Source of the DNA: an uncultured Clostridium sp. | GTDB taxonomy: Bacteria > Bacillota > Clostridia > TANB77 > CAG-508 | DNA length: 46,761 bases | Reading direction: 5' to 3' | Assembly (NCBI GenBank): GCA_900551615.1 | Contig: URWN01000010.1 | Location: 1 to 46,761 of the forward strand | Shown here: piece after piece, positions 1-8,457 of the stretch | How positions within the stretch are numbered: position 1 is the first letter of the stretch | How the letters are laid out: each line of letters opens with the position of its first letter | Position numbers and translations under genes: made by a program | The notes under the pieces: generated by a model | Database searches by the model: none | Told to the model about the DNA's origin: nothing | Seen by the model: the letters and a program-made list of their open reading frames with translations, nothing else

Positions 1-703
1 CTGTTAAATTTGCTATGCTTCCTGTTGTTTGCTCTGCAGTTACTTCTGCTGTTTGCCCATTTTCTGCTTTTGCTATTACTTTTATATTATATTTTTTTCC
101 TTGTATTAAGTCTCCATATGTATATTCTGAATCATCTGTTTTGGTTTCTTTTAACTCATACTTATCTTCATCTTCTGTTTTTATGTAATACTTTACCTTT
201 CCACCTTGATTTCTACTTGTTTTTAATTTTATTTTTATTGAATTTGTTGTACTTGTTAAGCTTTCTAATTTTATTACTGGTAACATTTTTCCTTGTTCAC
301 CTATAAATTTTGCTCCTGACATATCTACTTTATATATGTCTCTATCTACTATTGCATAAAAATATATGTCTACTTGCTCTCCGTCTTCTTCGATGCTTGT
401 ATCTTCTATACTTACTTCTTTCCCGATTTTTAGCAATTCATTTTTATTTTCTATAACACTATTTCTGGTAGCGATTATTACTTCTTCTGCTGTCCCTGTT
501 GGATTTTTCATCTGCCCTTCTAATAATCTTAGACCTAGCCATTCTGTAATTTGTCCTCTTTTTGTTTCTAATTTTGCTCTATTTGCACTTTCAAATAATC
601 CAGTATGCATCAATGACTGTATTGATATTGTTGCCAATATCAATAATATAACAATTGTAATCACTAAGGCTACAAGTGTTATACCATTACTTCGATTCTT
701 CAT
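1..703 (-). CDS. Pilin-like surface protein, N-terminal part (cut by window edge)
   Basis: Open from an ATG at 703 to the left edge, 234 codons with no stop. A good ribosome site (AGGAGG at 711-717) fixes the start. The N terminus reads MKNRSNG followed by ITLVALVITIVILLILAT, a type IV prepilin-like signal with one hydrophobic helix; the usual Glu at mature position 5 is Ala. After a helical stalk (about 30-100) comes a fibronectin III-like segment (about 125-225). It is clearly paralogous to the gene at 9045-11676, including the TNTGLF/THTGIF-type motif after the helix, so a SUMF1-like C-terminal domain beyond the window is expected but not seen. Likely a membrane-anchored or pilus-assembled surface protein. 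A small HTH gene is divergent to it. Confidence 0.75.
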   Translation of the reverse strand, partial: MKNRSNGITLVALVITIVILLILATISIQSLMHTGLFESANRAKLETKRGQITEWLGLRLLEGQMKNPTGTAEEVIIATRNSVIENKNELLKIGKEVSIEDTSIEEDGEQVDIYFYAIVDRDIYKVDMSGAKFIGEQGKMLPVIKLESLTSTTNSIKIKLKTSRNQGGKVKYYIKTEDEDKYELKETKTDDSEYTYGDLIQGKKYNIKVIAKAENGQTAEVTAEQTTGSIANLT

Positions 704-740
704 TTTTTCTTTCCTCCTATGTATTTTTTGTAAAAATCTA

Positions 741-754
741 ACTATTAGTATAGT
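741..754. promoter_or_regulatory. Inverted repeat between pilin-like gene and HTH gene
   Basis: ACTAT-TAGT-ATAGT lies in the 145-bp divergent region, about 40 bp upstream of the pilin-like start. It occupies a place comparable to the palindromes at 11710-11723 and 11760-11772 in the paralogous locus and could be an operator for the HTH protein. The arms are only 5 bp, so chance is possible. Confidence 0.3.
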
Positions 755-848
755 AAAATTTCAAAATTATTATACATCAGCATAGGGTATTTGTAAATAG
801 CTTATTTATAAAATTTTTTTATAATAAAATCTCTAAGAGGTGAATAAT

Positions 849-1055
849 ATGTTAAAATTTAATATTGAAAAACTACTAAAAAAGAATAATAAAAGTAAAT
901 ACTGGCTTTGCCAACAAATGAATATAACTAATAGAAATTTAAATAGAATCATTAATAGTGAGACAACATCTATTTCTTTTAAATATTTAGAAGATTTATG
1001 TTTGTATTTAAATTGCTCTTTAGATGAGTTGATTACAATTAATCATAAAAACTAA
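849..1055 (+). CDS. Small Cro/C1-type HTH regulator
   Basis: A 68-residue protein made almost entirely of a Cro/C1-like helix-turn-helix (NKSKYWLCQQMNITNRNLNRI, then a YLEDLCLYLNCSLDELI helix pair typical of the small YozG-like family). The ATG at 849 is preferred over the in-frame GTG at 840 because AAGAGGTG lies just before it. It is divergent from the pilin-like gene at 1-703. A paralogue at 11814 sits in the same arrangement beside the paralogous pilin-like gene, so each probably controls its neighbour. No effector domain is present, which fits a simple dimeric repressor. Confidence 0.75.
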   Translation: MLKFNIEKLLKKNNKSKYWLCQQMNITNRNLNRIINSETTSISFKYLEDLCLYLNCSLDELITINHKN

Positions 1056-1179
1056 ATTTTTTATTATAATTATCATTAATTTTTAACCTTTTTTCGACGT
1101 TACAAAAATAATGAAATAATTTGTGAACTGAACTATAACTTTCTTGTAACTTTTCGACTCCTTCGTACAAAAAACTCCC

Positions 1180-1208
1180 TTGACATCACAACACTTTTGG
1201 CATATACT
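1180..1208 (+). promoter_or_regulatory. Promoter of the por operon
   Basis: TTGACA (1180-1185), a 17-bp spacer and TATACT (1203-1208) form a near-consensus sigma-A promoter, predicting a start near 1215 and a leader of about 90 nt before porG. Strong constitutive transcription fits a central metabolic enzyme. Confidence 0.85.
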
Positions 1209-1223
1209 AGACACATAAAACAC

Positions 1224-1271
1224 ACGTATTCAAATACGTACTTCAAACTAGCTTAATTTAAAAATTTAAGC
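1224..1271 (+). other. por leader hairpins
   Basis: The leader has a 6-bp hairpin (ACGTAT 1224-1229 with ATACGT 1234-1239) and a second imperfect A/T hairpin (GCTTAA 1251-1256 with TTAAGC 1266-1271). They may stabilise the mRNA. No known riboswitch motif is visible. Confidence 0.35.
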
Positions 1272-1305
1272 CATTTGTTTGATTATTTTTAAAGGAGGCA
1301 ATAAT

Positions 1306-1884
1306 ATGAATAACCTAATAGAAATTAGATGGCACGGTAGAGGCGGTCAAGGTGCAAAAACAGCATCATTATTATTAGCTGACGCCGCATTTAATACTGG
1401 TAAATATATTCAAGGTTTCCCTGAATATGGTCCAGAAAGAATGGGTGCACCAATTACTGCTTATAACAGAATTAGTGACAAACCTATAACAGTTCACAGT
1501 AATATCTATGAACCAGATTATGTAGTTGTTGTTGATGATACACTTTTAGAAACAGTTCCTGTAACAGCTGGTTTAAAAGAAACTGGTGCAATTGTAATCA
1601 ATACAACAAAATCAGCAGACTATTTAAAAAGTGTATTAAACGGTTACAAAGGTGACGTTTACACAATAGATGCAAGAAAAATATCAGTTGAAGCTTTAGG
1701 AAGATATTTTCCAAATACACCTATGCTTGCGGCAATTGTTAAAGTTAGTGGAATCATGTCAGATGAAGCTTTTCTAGAAGATATGAAAGGTTCATTTAAA
1801 CATAAATTTGCTAAAAAACCTGAAGTTATAGATGGTAATATGAAAGCTTTAGAAATGGCATTAAAAGAAGTTAAAAAAATCTAA
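1306..1884 (+). CDS. porG: Pyruvate:ferredoxin oxidoreductase, gamma subunit
   Basis: This 192-residue protein is the gamma subunit of a four-subunit 2-oxoacid:ferredoxin oxidoreductase, which converts pyruvate and CoA to acetyl-CoA, CO2 and reduced ferredoxin in the cytoplasm. The family N-terminal signature IRWHGRGGQGAKTAS and the later GPERMGAP motif are present, with normal length. The ATG at 1306 follows AAAGGAGG at 1291-1298; the longer in-frame extension would include that ribosome site and is rejected. It is the first gene of the operon gamma-delta-alpha-beta. Substrate specificity is inferred from the whole operon; a related 2-oxoacid cannot be excluded from gamma alone. Confidence 0.93.
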   Translation: MNNLIEIRWHGRGGQGAKTASLLLADAAFNTGKYIQGFPEYGPERMGAPITAYNRISDKPITVHSNIYEPDYVVVVDDTLLETVPVTAGLKETGAIVINTTKSADYLKSVLNGYKGDVYTIDARKISVEALGRYFPNTPMLAAIVKVSGIMSDEAFLEDMKGSFKHKFAKKPEVIDGNMKALEMALKEVKKI

Positions 1885-1893
1885 CAATATACT

Positions 1894-1942
1894 TGTCAAA
1901 AAAGGGCGTCCCTTTTGGCAGAAAGAAGCGCCTCTTTTGACA
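1894..1942. repeat. REP-like hairpin between porG and porD
   Basis: TGTCAAAAAAGGGCG (1894-1908) pairs with CGCCTCTTTTGACA (1929-1942). The left half also folds on itself (AAAAGGG against CCCTTTTGGCA, 1911-1920). Total about 49 nt inside an operon, with no T-run after it, so more likely an mRNA-stability hairpin or REP-like insertion than a terminator. It shares the GGGCGTCCC style of the other REP-like elements in the window but not their exact sequence. Confidence 0.6.
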
Positions 1943-1956
1943 GGAAGGAGAAAATT

Positions 1957-2259
1957 ATGACAAAAATAGATAAAACAACACCTATGGAAGAGTTAACAAT
2001 AGGTGGAAATATATATGATGCAGGTAATGCCAGAGAATTCAAAACTGGTGACTGGAGAAGTGTTAAACCTGTATGGATAGAAGAAAAATGTAAACAATGT
2101 GGATTATGCTACCCTGTTTGTCCAGATAATAGCATTCCTGTTTGCAAAGGTTCTTTAAAAAGAGAAGATTTTAATTATGATTATTGTAAAGGATGTGGCG
2201 TTTGTGCTAAAGCTTGCCCATTTGGTGCAATTGTTATGAAGGAAGAAGGTGCTGAATAA
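1957..2259 (+). CDS. porD: Pyruvate:ferredoxin oxidoreductase, delta (ferredoxin-like) subunit
   Basis: A 100-residue subunit with two 4Fe-4S binding motifs, CKQCGLCYPVCP (about 48-59) and CKGCGVCAKACP (about 79-90). It carries electrons from the TPP site of PorB to external ferredoxin. The start at 1957 follows AGGAAGGAG; the upstream extension is out of the ribosome-site context and reads through the intergenic hairpin. Its stop overlaps the porA start (TAATG, one shared base), so the two are translationally coupled. Confidence 0.93.
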   Translation: MTKIDKTTPMEELTIGGNIYDAGNAREFKTGDWRSVKPVWIEEKCKQCGLCYPVCPDNSIPVCKGSLKREDFNYDYCKGCGVCAKACPFGAIVMKEEGAE

Positions 2260-3458
2260 TGAGTATAAGAGAGAGATTAAGTGGTAACGAAGCTGTTGCT
2301 ACTGCTATGAAACAAATCAATCCTGATGTTGTTGCAGCATTCCCTATTACACCATCAACAGAAATTCCTCAATATTTTTCAACATTTGTTGCAAATGGTT
2401 CAGTTGACACTGAATTTGTTGCTGTTGAAAGTGAACACAGTGCTATGAGTGCTTGTATTGGTGCTGAAGCTGCAGGTTCAAGAGCTATGACTGCTACATC
2501 TGCAAATGGTTTATCTTTAATGTGGGAAATGATTTACATTGCTTCAAGTTTAAGACTTCCTATAGTTATGAACTTGGTTAATAGAGCTGTATCTGGCCCT
2601 CTTAACATACACAATGACCATTCCGATGCAATGGGCGTTCGTGACGCTGGTTGGATAATGTTATTTTCAGAAAATAATCAAGAAGCTTATGATAATAACT
2701 TAATGGCTCACAAAATTGCTGAAAATAAAGATGTTCAACTTCCAATTATGATTTGTCAAGATGGATTTATAACATCACATTCTATTGAAAATATTGAATT
2801 AGAAAATGATGAAGATGTTAAAAAATTCGTTGGTGAATATCATCCTGAACATTATTTATTAAATAGAAAAGAACCAATGGCCATTGGTCCACTAGATTTA
2901 CAAGCTTATCTTTTTGAACATAAAGCTCAACAAGGCGAAGCTATGAAAGCTGCTAAACAAGTTATTTTAGATGTTTCAAAAGAGTTTGAAAAATGGACTG
3001 GCAGACATTATGATTTATTTGAAGAATATAAATTAGATGACGCAGAAATTGCAGTTGTTTGTATGAACTCAACTGCTGGTACAACTAAAGCAGTTGTTGA
3101 TAAATTAAGAGATCAAGGTGTTAAAGCTGGTTTATTAAAAATTAGAGTTTATAGACCTTTCCCAGGAGAAGAAGTTGCAAAAGCCTTATCACATTTAAAA
3201 GCAGTTGCAGTATTAGATAAATCTGATTCTTTAAATGCTATTGGTGGAGCTTTATTTGAAGATGTTGTTTCTAGCATGTATGTTGCAAAACAAAACGTTC
3301 CAGTTGTTAATTATGTTTATGGAATTGGTGGTAGAGACACAACAGAAAAAGAAATCAAATCAGTATATACAGATTTAGCTGAAATTGCTAAAAACGGAAA
3401 AGTTGAAAATCCTTATAGGTATTTAGGTTTACGTTCAGAAATGAAAGGAGGCAAATAA
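2259..3458 (+). CDS. porA: Pyruvate:ferredoxin oxidoreductase, alpha subunit
   Basis: A 399-residue alpha subunit, full length for PorA of the four-subunit enzyme. The N-terminal pyrimidine-binding-type domain carries GNEAVATAMKQINPDVVAAF and the FPITPSTEI motif; a TSANGLSLMWEM loop and a C-terminal transketolase-like domain (about 255-375, with LLKIRVYRPFP and the ALDKSDSL-like segment AVLDKSDSLNAIG) follow. It starts inside the porD stop codon and is followed 2 bp later by porB, with AAAGGAGG near its own 3' end serving porB. Confidence 0.95.
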   Translation: MSIRERLSGNEAVATAMKQINPDVVAAFPITPSTEIPQYFSTFVANGSVDTEFVAVESEHSAMSACIGAEAAGSRAMTATSANGLSLMWEMIYIASSLRLPIVMNLVNRAVSGPLNIHNDHSDAMGVRDAGWIMLFSENNQEAYDNNLMAHKIAENKDVQLPIMICQDGFITSHSIENIELENDEDVKKFVGEYHPEHYLLNRKEPMAIGPLDLQAYLFEHKAQQGEAMKAAKQVILDVSKEFEKWTGRHYDLFEEYKLDDAEIAVVCMNSTAGTTKAVVDKLRDQGVKAGLLKIRVYRPFPGEEVAKALSHLKAVAVLDKSDSLNAIGGALFEDVVSSMYVAKQNVPVVNYVYGIGGRDTTEKEIKSVYTDLAEIAKNGKVENPYRYLGLRSEMKGGK

Positions 3459-3460
3459 TC

Positions 3461-4420
3461 ATGGCATATAATGTTAAAGAAATAGTTGCAAATAGGCCTT
3501 CAAGATTTACAGAAGGACATAGAATGTGTGCTGGATGTGGAGCACCTGTTGTTGCAAGACACATTTTAAGAGCACTAAAAGAAGAAGATCATGCAGTAAT
3601 ATCAACTGCAACTGGATGTATGGAAGTATCAACATTTATCTATCCATATACAGCATGGACAGATTCATTTATCCATACAGCATTTGAAAGTACATCTGCT
3701 ACTTTATCAGGAGTTGAAGCTGCATACAAATCTCTTAAAAAACAAGGAAAATTACCAGAAGATGAACACACAAAATTCATCGCATTTGGTGGAGATGGTG
3801 GAACTTATGATATTGGTTTACAATCACTATCAGGAGCAATGGAAAGAGGTCATGACATGTTATATGTATGTTATGACAATGGTGCATATATGAACACAGG
3901 TATCCAACGTTCATCTGCTACACCTAAATTTGCAGATACGACAACATCACCAGCTGGAAAAGTTATTCCTGGAAAAATGCAATCAAGAAAAGATTTAACA
4001 AAAATAATGGTAGGCCATCATTTACCTTATGTTGCACAATCAATTGCAGTAAATAATATGAAAGATTTATATGAAAAAGCTGAAAAAGCAATCTATACAG
4101 AAGGTCCAACATTTTTAAATGTTATGGCTCCATGCCCTAGAGGTTGGGGTTATGCAACAGAAGATTTAATGAAAATTAATAAATTGGCTGTTGAAACTTG
4201 CTACTGGCCTTTATATGAAGTTGTTAACGGTGTTTATCATATTTCTTATAAACCTGCTAAAAAACTTCCTATTGAAGAGTTCTTAAAACCTCAAAAGAGA
4301 TTTAAACATATGTTTAAAACTGGCAATGAGTGGATGATTGAGGAATTCCAAAAAGAGGTTGATGCAAGATGGCAAGAACTTTTGAATTTAGAAGAAATCG
4401 GAAACAGAAAAGGGATTTAG
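3461..4420 (+). CDS. porB: Pyruvate:ferredoxin oxidoreductase, beta (TPP-binding) subunit
   Basis: A 319-residue TPP-binding subunit. It has the N-terminal CAGCGAP motif, the cysteine in TGCMEV, and the TPP/Mg motif GDGGTYDIG followed by NGAYMNTGIQRS. Length matches PorB. The last codons AAA GGG ATT TAG lie inside the REP element that starts at 4408, so the C-terminal KGI and the stop codon were probably supplied by the insertion; the original end is unknown. This is the last gene of the por operon. Confidence 0.95.
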   Translation: MAYNVKEIVANRPSRFTEGHRMCAGCGAPVVARHILRALKEEDHAVISTATGCMEVSTFIYPYTAWTDSFIHTAFESTSATLSGVEAAYKSLKKQGKLPEDEHTKFIAFGGDGGTYDIGLQSLSGAMERGHDMLYVCYDNGAYMNTGIQRSSATPKFADTTTSPAGKVIPGKMQSRKDLTKIMVGHHLPYVAQSIAVNNMKDLYEKAEKAIYTEGPTFLNVMAPCPRGWGYATEDLMKINKLAVETCYWPLYEVVNGVYHISYKPAKKLPIEEFLKPQKRFKHMFKTGNEWMIEEFQKEVDARWQELLNLEEIGNRKGI

Positions 4421-4475
4421 GGACGTTCCTTGAATTCCCCCTTTTTAGGGATTTAGGGACACCCCTTAATCCCTG
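4408..4475. repeat. REP element, left end of the RAYT unit
   Basis: Starts AAAAGGGATTTAGGGACG, folds as an imperfect palindrome (GGGATTTAGGGAC against GTTCCTTGAATTCCC, 4412-4439), then repeats AGGGATTTAGGGACAC. It closely matches the left half of the element at 14560-14707. It encodes the end of porB and may also act as the por operon terminator (it is followed by T-runs near 4480). Confidence 0.8.
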
Positions 4476-4523
4476 TATTTTTTTATTATTTAAATACTCA
4501 CATACATTTATTATCCTCTGATT

Positions 4524-5291
4524 TTACCTTTTTGAAATATTAGAAATTCTATTTTTCCCTATCTTTAAATATTCTGTTATCACTTTATTTGTCACATCAC
4601 AATTATCTTTTATTTCATTTATCAATAATAATAATAAATAATTATTCTTTTTTATATAATCTAATTTCAAATTATTTTCATTGCAAAATTTTACAATTAT
4701 TTTCTTCATTTTCTCTTCTGATTTTTCCTGTTCATCTTTAATATCTATGATATTTTCTGGTGAAAAGTTTTTATGAATAAATTTAAACTGCTTCAGATAA
4801 TCTTCTGTATCAAAAATTAACTTGATCTTCTCCATATCTACATTTTTATGAATATAATTTTTGTATGATGAATATTTATACTGAATTTCATTTTTAACCA
4901 TCCCTGCTTTTACAGGATTCTTATGAATGTATGCCAATGCATTAAATAAATGATTTTTATCTGATATTTCTTGTGTATAATATCTATTTCTAAATACATA
5001 TCCTACCCTCATTCTGTGTTTATTATAAAAAATTCCATATGAAGTATTAACTCTGCTCATTATTTTTGATAATTCCTCTATTTTATCCGTATATATAAGC
5101 AAATGTGCATGATTATCCATAATACAATATGCTAAAAGTTTTGTATCTTTATACTCATTTAACATATCATCTAATAATTTTATGTATTCTTGCTTATACT
5201 TATCATTTTTAAAAATATATTCCTTTTTTATGCCTTGTGTTATGACATGAATATATTTTGAATTTATTAACGTTCTTGATGTTCTAGGCAT
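4524..5291 (-). CDS. REP-associated tyrosine transposase (Y1_Tnp, IS200-like)
   Basis: A 255-residue protein of the Y1/HUH superfamily that cuts and joins single-stranded DNA at hairpins. The metal-binding HUH-like pair is H61-A-H63 in MDNHAHLL, and the AYIHKNPVKAGM segment (about 136-147) carries the likely nucleophilic tyrosine. The C-terminal 80 residues are a basic, helical extension, as in RAYT proteins. The start at 5291 follows AAAGGGGG. It is intact. Flanking REP elements on both sides support a RAYT rather than a classical IS200, whose proteins are shorter. Confidence 0.88.
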   Translation of the reverse strand: MPRTSRTLINSKYIHVITQGIKKEYIFKNDKYKQEYIKLLDDMLNEYKDTKLLAYCIMDNHAHLLIYTDKIEELSKIMSRVNTSYGIFYNKHRMRVGYVFRNRYYTQEISDKNHLFNALAYIHKNPVKAGMVKNEIQYKYSSYKNYIHKNVDMEKIKLIFDTEDYLKQFKFIHKNFSPENIIDIKDEQEKSEEKMKKIIVKFCNENNLKLDYIKKNNYLLLLLINEIKDNCDVTNKVITEYLKIGKNRISNISKR

Positions 5292-5522
5292 TATGCCCCC
5301 TTTCTAATTAGTTTCTAACTTAATTATGATATTTTTTGATTTCAATTATATTTGATATTAAATTTTGAATAAAAAACTTACTATAAATCTTATTAAATAT
5401 TTATTGAATTATAAAAAATTGATTTTAAATTATTTGATTTTACATATTTACCAAACTTAAAATTCTTTTGAATTAAAACTTTTAGAAGACAGTCCTGAAT
5501 TAAAATTATTCCTAAAATCATA
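5292..5522. other. A/T-rich spacer inside the RAYT unit
   Basis: About 230 bp of A/T-rich sequence between the transposase start and the right REP. I see no gene, clear promoter or repeat in it. Confidence 0.5.
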
Positions 5523-5585
5523 TAAGGGCTGTCCCCTATTCCCTTTAAAGAGGGAATTTAAGGAACGTCCCTCGATCCCCCTCTT
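5523..5585. repeat. REP element, right end of the RAYT unit
   Basis: On the minus strand it reads GGATCGAGGGACGTTCCTT, then AAATTCCCTCTTTAAAGGG and AGGGGACAGCCC. It aligns to the right half of 14560-14707, including the GGGGACA-CCC inner motif that the left-type REP lacks. It ends about 10 bp downstream of the ferredoxin stop codon. Confidence 0.78.
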
Positions 5586-5594
5586 CTTTTTTTC

Positions 5595-5765
5595 TTATTC
5601 TTCTTCTGGTGCCTCAACAGGACAAACACCTGCACAAGTACCACAAGAGATACATGCTGATGCATCTATAACAAACTTATCTTCACCTTGTGATATACAT
5701 CCAACAGGACATTCTGCTGCACATGCTCCACAAGAGATACATTTATCTGTAATTTTATATGCCAT
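5595..5765 (-). CDS. 2[4Fe-4S] ferredoxin
   Basis: A 56-residue clostridial-type ferredoxin, a low-potential electron carrier that could accept electrons from the pyruvate oxidoreductase encoded nearby. Two full cluster motifs are visible: CISCGACAAECP (9-20) and CISCGTCAGVCP (39-50), and the C terminus is acidic (EAPEEE). The ATG at 5765 follows AGGAGGTG. It overlaps the 3' end of ricT by 11 bp, so the two are probably co-translated; RicT-family proteins themselves bind Fe-S clusters, which makes the coupling suggestive. Confidence 0.93.
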   Translation of the reverse strand: MAYKITDKCISCGACAAECPVGCISQGEDKFVIDASACISCGTCAGVCPVEAPEEE

Positions 5766-6699
5766 TTTTTTCACCTCCTAAAACTTTCTTATCTTCTTGC
5801 TCTAGCTTTTCAAGTTCTTCTAATTCTTTTTTATTTTGTATTTCTTCTTCATCAATTTGCTCTCTAGCAACATCTTTTATTACTTTTACATCTTTAGCAT
5901 CATATTTTTTATAAGTATATCCATCTTCACTTTTAAATTTAATTCTTAATTGCTCTTTTAAGATTTCTATATTGTCTACTTCTCCTACACCATCTTCTGT
6001 TTTAACAATTGCTCCAACATTTGGAAGATGTTTTAACTTGTCTTCGTAAACTTCATTTTCATATTTTAAGCAACACATAAGTCTACCACAATTTCCTGAT
6101 ATTTTTGATGGATTAAGTGAAATATTTTGTTCCTTTGCCATTTTTATTGATACTGTTTCAAAATCATTTAAAAATGTACAACAACATAATTCTCTACCAC
6201 ACACACCATTTCCACCTATTCTTTTTACCTCGTCTCTTACTCCAATTTGACGTAGTTCTATTCTTGTTCTATAAATAGCTGCTAAATCTCTTACTAATTC
6301 TCTAAAATCTACTCTTCCATCAGCTGTAAAATAAAATAACATTTTACTATTGTCAAATTTGCATTCTACATCTGTAAGTGTCATATTTAATTTATGTTCT
6401 TTTATTTTTTCTTCACATACTTTAAACGCTTCTTTTTCTATTTTTTTGCATTCTTCATGTCTTTTTATATCTTTATTTGTTGCTATTCTTAATACTTTTT
6501 TTAAAGGTGCTACTATTTTTTCGTCTTCAACATATCTATTTGGAATTAGTACTTCAGCATATTCCTCTCCTTGAGATGTTTCAACTATTATTTTATCACC
6601 TTTTTGTAATTTTATTTCTTTTGGATTAAAAAAATATATTTTTCCTAATTTTTTAAATCTTATTCCTACTATGTTCTTCAAAGTTATTTTTCCTTCCAT
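5755..6699 (-). CDS. ricT: PSP1-domain protein RicT (YaaT)
   Basis: A 314-residue PSP1-family protein; RicT works with RicA and RicF in the Fe-S Y-complex that affects RNase Y-dependent mRNA processing and sporulation phosphorelay in Bacillus. The family core IVGIRFKKLGKIYFF and the cysteine-rich motifs GVCGRELCCCTFL (about 165-177) and GNCGRLMCCLKYE (about 202-214) are present. The Glu/Lys-rich C-terminal tail is unique. It lies 54 bp downstream of holB, the same order as in Bacillus, and overlaps a ferredoxin gene. Confidence 0.93.
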   Translation of the reverse strand: MEGKITLKNIVGIRFKKLGKIYFFNPKEIKLQKGDKIIVETSQGEEYAEVLIPNRYVEDEKIVAPLKKVLRIATNKDIKRHEECKKIEKEAFKVCEEKIKEHKLNMTLTDVECKFDNSKMLFYFTADGRVDFRELVRDLAAIYRTRIELRQIGVRDEVKRIGGNGVCGRELCCCTFLNDFETVSIKMAKEQNISLNPSKISGNCGRLMCCLKYENEVYEDKLKHLPNVGAIVKTEDGVGEVDNIEILKEQLRIKFKSEDGYTYKKYDAKDVKVIKDVAREQIDEEEIQNKKELEELEKLEQEDKKVLGGEKNGI

Positions 6700-6753
6700 T
6701 AATTTTTATTTATATTTTTATTTCTTATGTATGTTATTCTATGTTCATTTAAA

Positions 6754-7644
6754 TTAATTTACCTGTTCCCACATTTTTAGTAACATATTATCTATACTCA
6801 TATCATAATTTGCATTAGATTTCAATCTTTTTTTTGTATCCTCTACTATATTTATACAATTTGCATATTTATTAGACCTCTTTGCCATATCTAATAATAC
6901 AATATTTATATAATCTAATATCTCAAATTTTTCATCTTTTGCTTTATAAATTACATCTGCCTTATTTAATGTGTCTATTTTATCTCGTTTTTCTAAATTT
7001 ATTATTACATTTTCTATTTGCTCATATTCTTCTTGTTTATCTTGTAATTTAATTGCGTTTCCAATGCTTCCTTGGAATGCTTCTAACATAATTTGACTAG
7101 TTGCTTTAGTTTGATAATTTTCTTCTAAAAATCTTACAATATTTTCATTTGATATTTTGTTAAAACGTAATATCATACATCTTGATTTTATAGTATCTAA
7201 AAATGCACTTTCATTTGAACCGATTAGAATTATAGTAACAAACTCTGGTGGTTCTTCTAAGGTTTTTAATAGACAGTTTTGAGCCTCTGTAGTCATTTTG
7301 TCACTATCATTTATTATATAAACTTTTCTATTTGAAATAATTGGCTTTTCCGCAACTTTATTTTGTAATTCTCTTATTTGCTCTATTTTTAAGCTATTTC
7401 CATCAGGTTCAACTATTCTAAAATCTGGATTGTTATTACTTTCAAACTCAATACAAGATTTGCATCTACCACAATATTTAGTTTCATCAGTACATAAAAT
7501 CATTTTTGCAAATTCTTTTGCAATCATTTTTTTTCCAATTCCCTCTGTACCGACAAACATATAACTGTGTGATGTTTTATTGTTTTTTACTGCATTTGTT
7601 AATAATTCTTTTATATTCTCGTTTCCTAATATATTATTAAACAT
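6754..7644 (-). CDS. holB: DNA polymerase III delta' subunit
   Basis: A 296-residue clamp-loader subunit of the AAA+ family. Walker A is GTEGIGKK (32-39), a four-cysteine zinc module follows (C51, C58, C61, C64), and the VYIINDSDKMT and SRCMILRF segments match Walker B and sensor regions. It loads the beta clamp onto DNA together with tau and delta. The next gene, ricT, is a conserved neighbour. Start ATG 7644 follows a GGAG-type site. Confidence 0.92.
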   Translation of the reverse strand: MFNNILGNENIKELLTNAVKNNKTSHSYMFVGTEGIGKKMIAKEFAKMILCTDETKYCGRCKSCIEFESNNNPDFRIVEPDGNSLKIEQIRELQNKVAEKPIISNRKVYIINDSDKMTTEAQNCLLKTLEEPPEFVTIILIGSNESAFLDTIKSRCMILRFNKISNENIVRFLEENYQTKATSQIMLEAFQGSIGNAIKLQDKQEEYEQIENVIINLEKRDKIDTLNKADVIYKAKDEKFEILDYINIVLLDMAKRSNKYANCINIVEDTKKRLKSNANYDMSIDNMLLKMWEQVN

Positions 7645-7702
7645 CCTATCTCCTGCTTTTATTTTTTTCTAGAATTTAAAATACCATTTTAAAATTTATA
7701 GT

Positions 7703-8341
7703 TTATTTTACTTTTCCAAATAAGTTTAATGGCCAAATTCTTATCCAAACTTTACTCTCTATTTTTTCTAATGGAATACATCCAAACGCTCTACAGTCTG
7801 TACTATGATTTCTGTTATCTCCCATAGCAAATACACAATTTTCTGGTACCACAAAATCATCAAATCCAACTCCTAATAAATCTGTAACTATACCACTTTG
7901 AAGATAATCTTCTTGTAATTCTTCTCCATTTATATAAACTTTTCCGTCTTTAATTTCAACATGTTCTCCTGGTAAAGCAATTACTCTTTTAATATAACTA
8001 TCTTTTCCAATTTCTAATACATGGTATGTAAATTTTCCCCATAAACTTGTTGGTTCATTGTCATATCTTGCTACTGGATTTGATTGGTCAACTTCGCTAT
8101 ATGTATATGTTTTTTTACTTGGTGCTTCAAATGTTATTATATCTCCTCTATTTGGTAATTTTTTTGTTGTTCTTCCCCATCTGTTAAGCCATAATCTTTG
8201 GTCTTGAACTAGTGTTGGGTACATTGACACTTGTTTTACTATTGTTGGTGTTCCTATAAAATATCTAAATAGAAGTGCTAATACTACTGCTATTATTATA
8301 CAATATATCCATTCTAATATATCTTTAACTTTTTCATTCAT
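7703..8341 (-). CDS. lepB: Signal peptidase I
   Basis: A 212-residue S26 signal peptidase that removes signal peptides at the outer face of the membrane. One N-terminal membrane helix (about 10-29) precedes the nucleophile Ser39 (VSMYPTL); the general base is Lys118 in YIKRVIALPGE; MGDNRNHSTDCRAFG is the C-terminal box. Length is normal for Gram-positive Lep. A strong promoter (8376-8404) drives it, and it is divergent from the membrane protein gene at 8458. Confidence 0.94.
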   Translation of the reverse strand: MNEKVKDILEWIYCIIIAVVLALLFRYFIGTPTIVKQVSMYPTLVQDQRLWLNRWGRTTKKLPNRGDIITFEAPSKKTYTYSEVDQSNPVARYDNEPTSLWGKFTYHVLEIGKDSYIKRVIALPGEHVEIKDGKVYINGEELQEDYLQSGIVTDLLGVGFDDFVVPENCVFAMGDNRNHSTDCRAFGCIPLEKIESKVWIRIWPLNLFGKVK

Positions 8342-8375
8342 TTGTATCTATCTCCTAACTTTTTTCATCTTGTAT

Positions 8376-8404
8376 ATTATACATTAATTTGGAAGATTTA
8401 TCAA
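8376..8404 (-). promoter_or_regulatory. Promoter of lepB
   Basis: On the minus strand TTGATA (8399-8404), a 17-bp spacer and TATAAT (8376-8381) give a near-consensus sigma-A promoter about 30 bp upstream of the lepB start. Confidence 0.85.
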
Positions 8405-8457
8405 TAAATATGTATTACAATTTTTATTTTTTGCATAAAATTTACAGGAGGTATGTT

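Larger units (their letters stand above)
4408..5585 (-). mobile_element. RAYT transposase unit with inverted REP ends
   Basis: A Y1-type transposase gene lies between two REP elements in inverse orientation (4408-4475 and 5523-5585). The two ends share TAGGGACGTTCCTT or CGAGGGACGTTCCTT cores and both resemble the paired ends of the 148-bp element at 14560-14707. This is the organisation known for REP-associated tyrosine transposases. Exact excision ends and target site are inferred. Confidence 0.75.
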
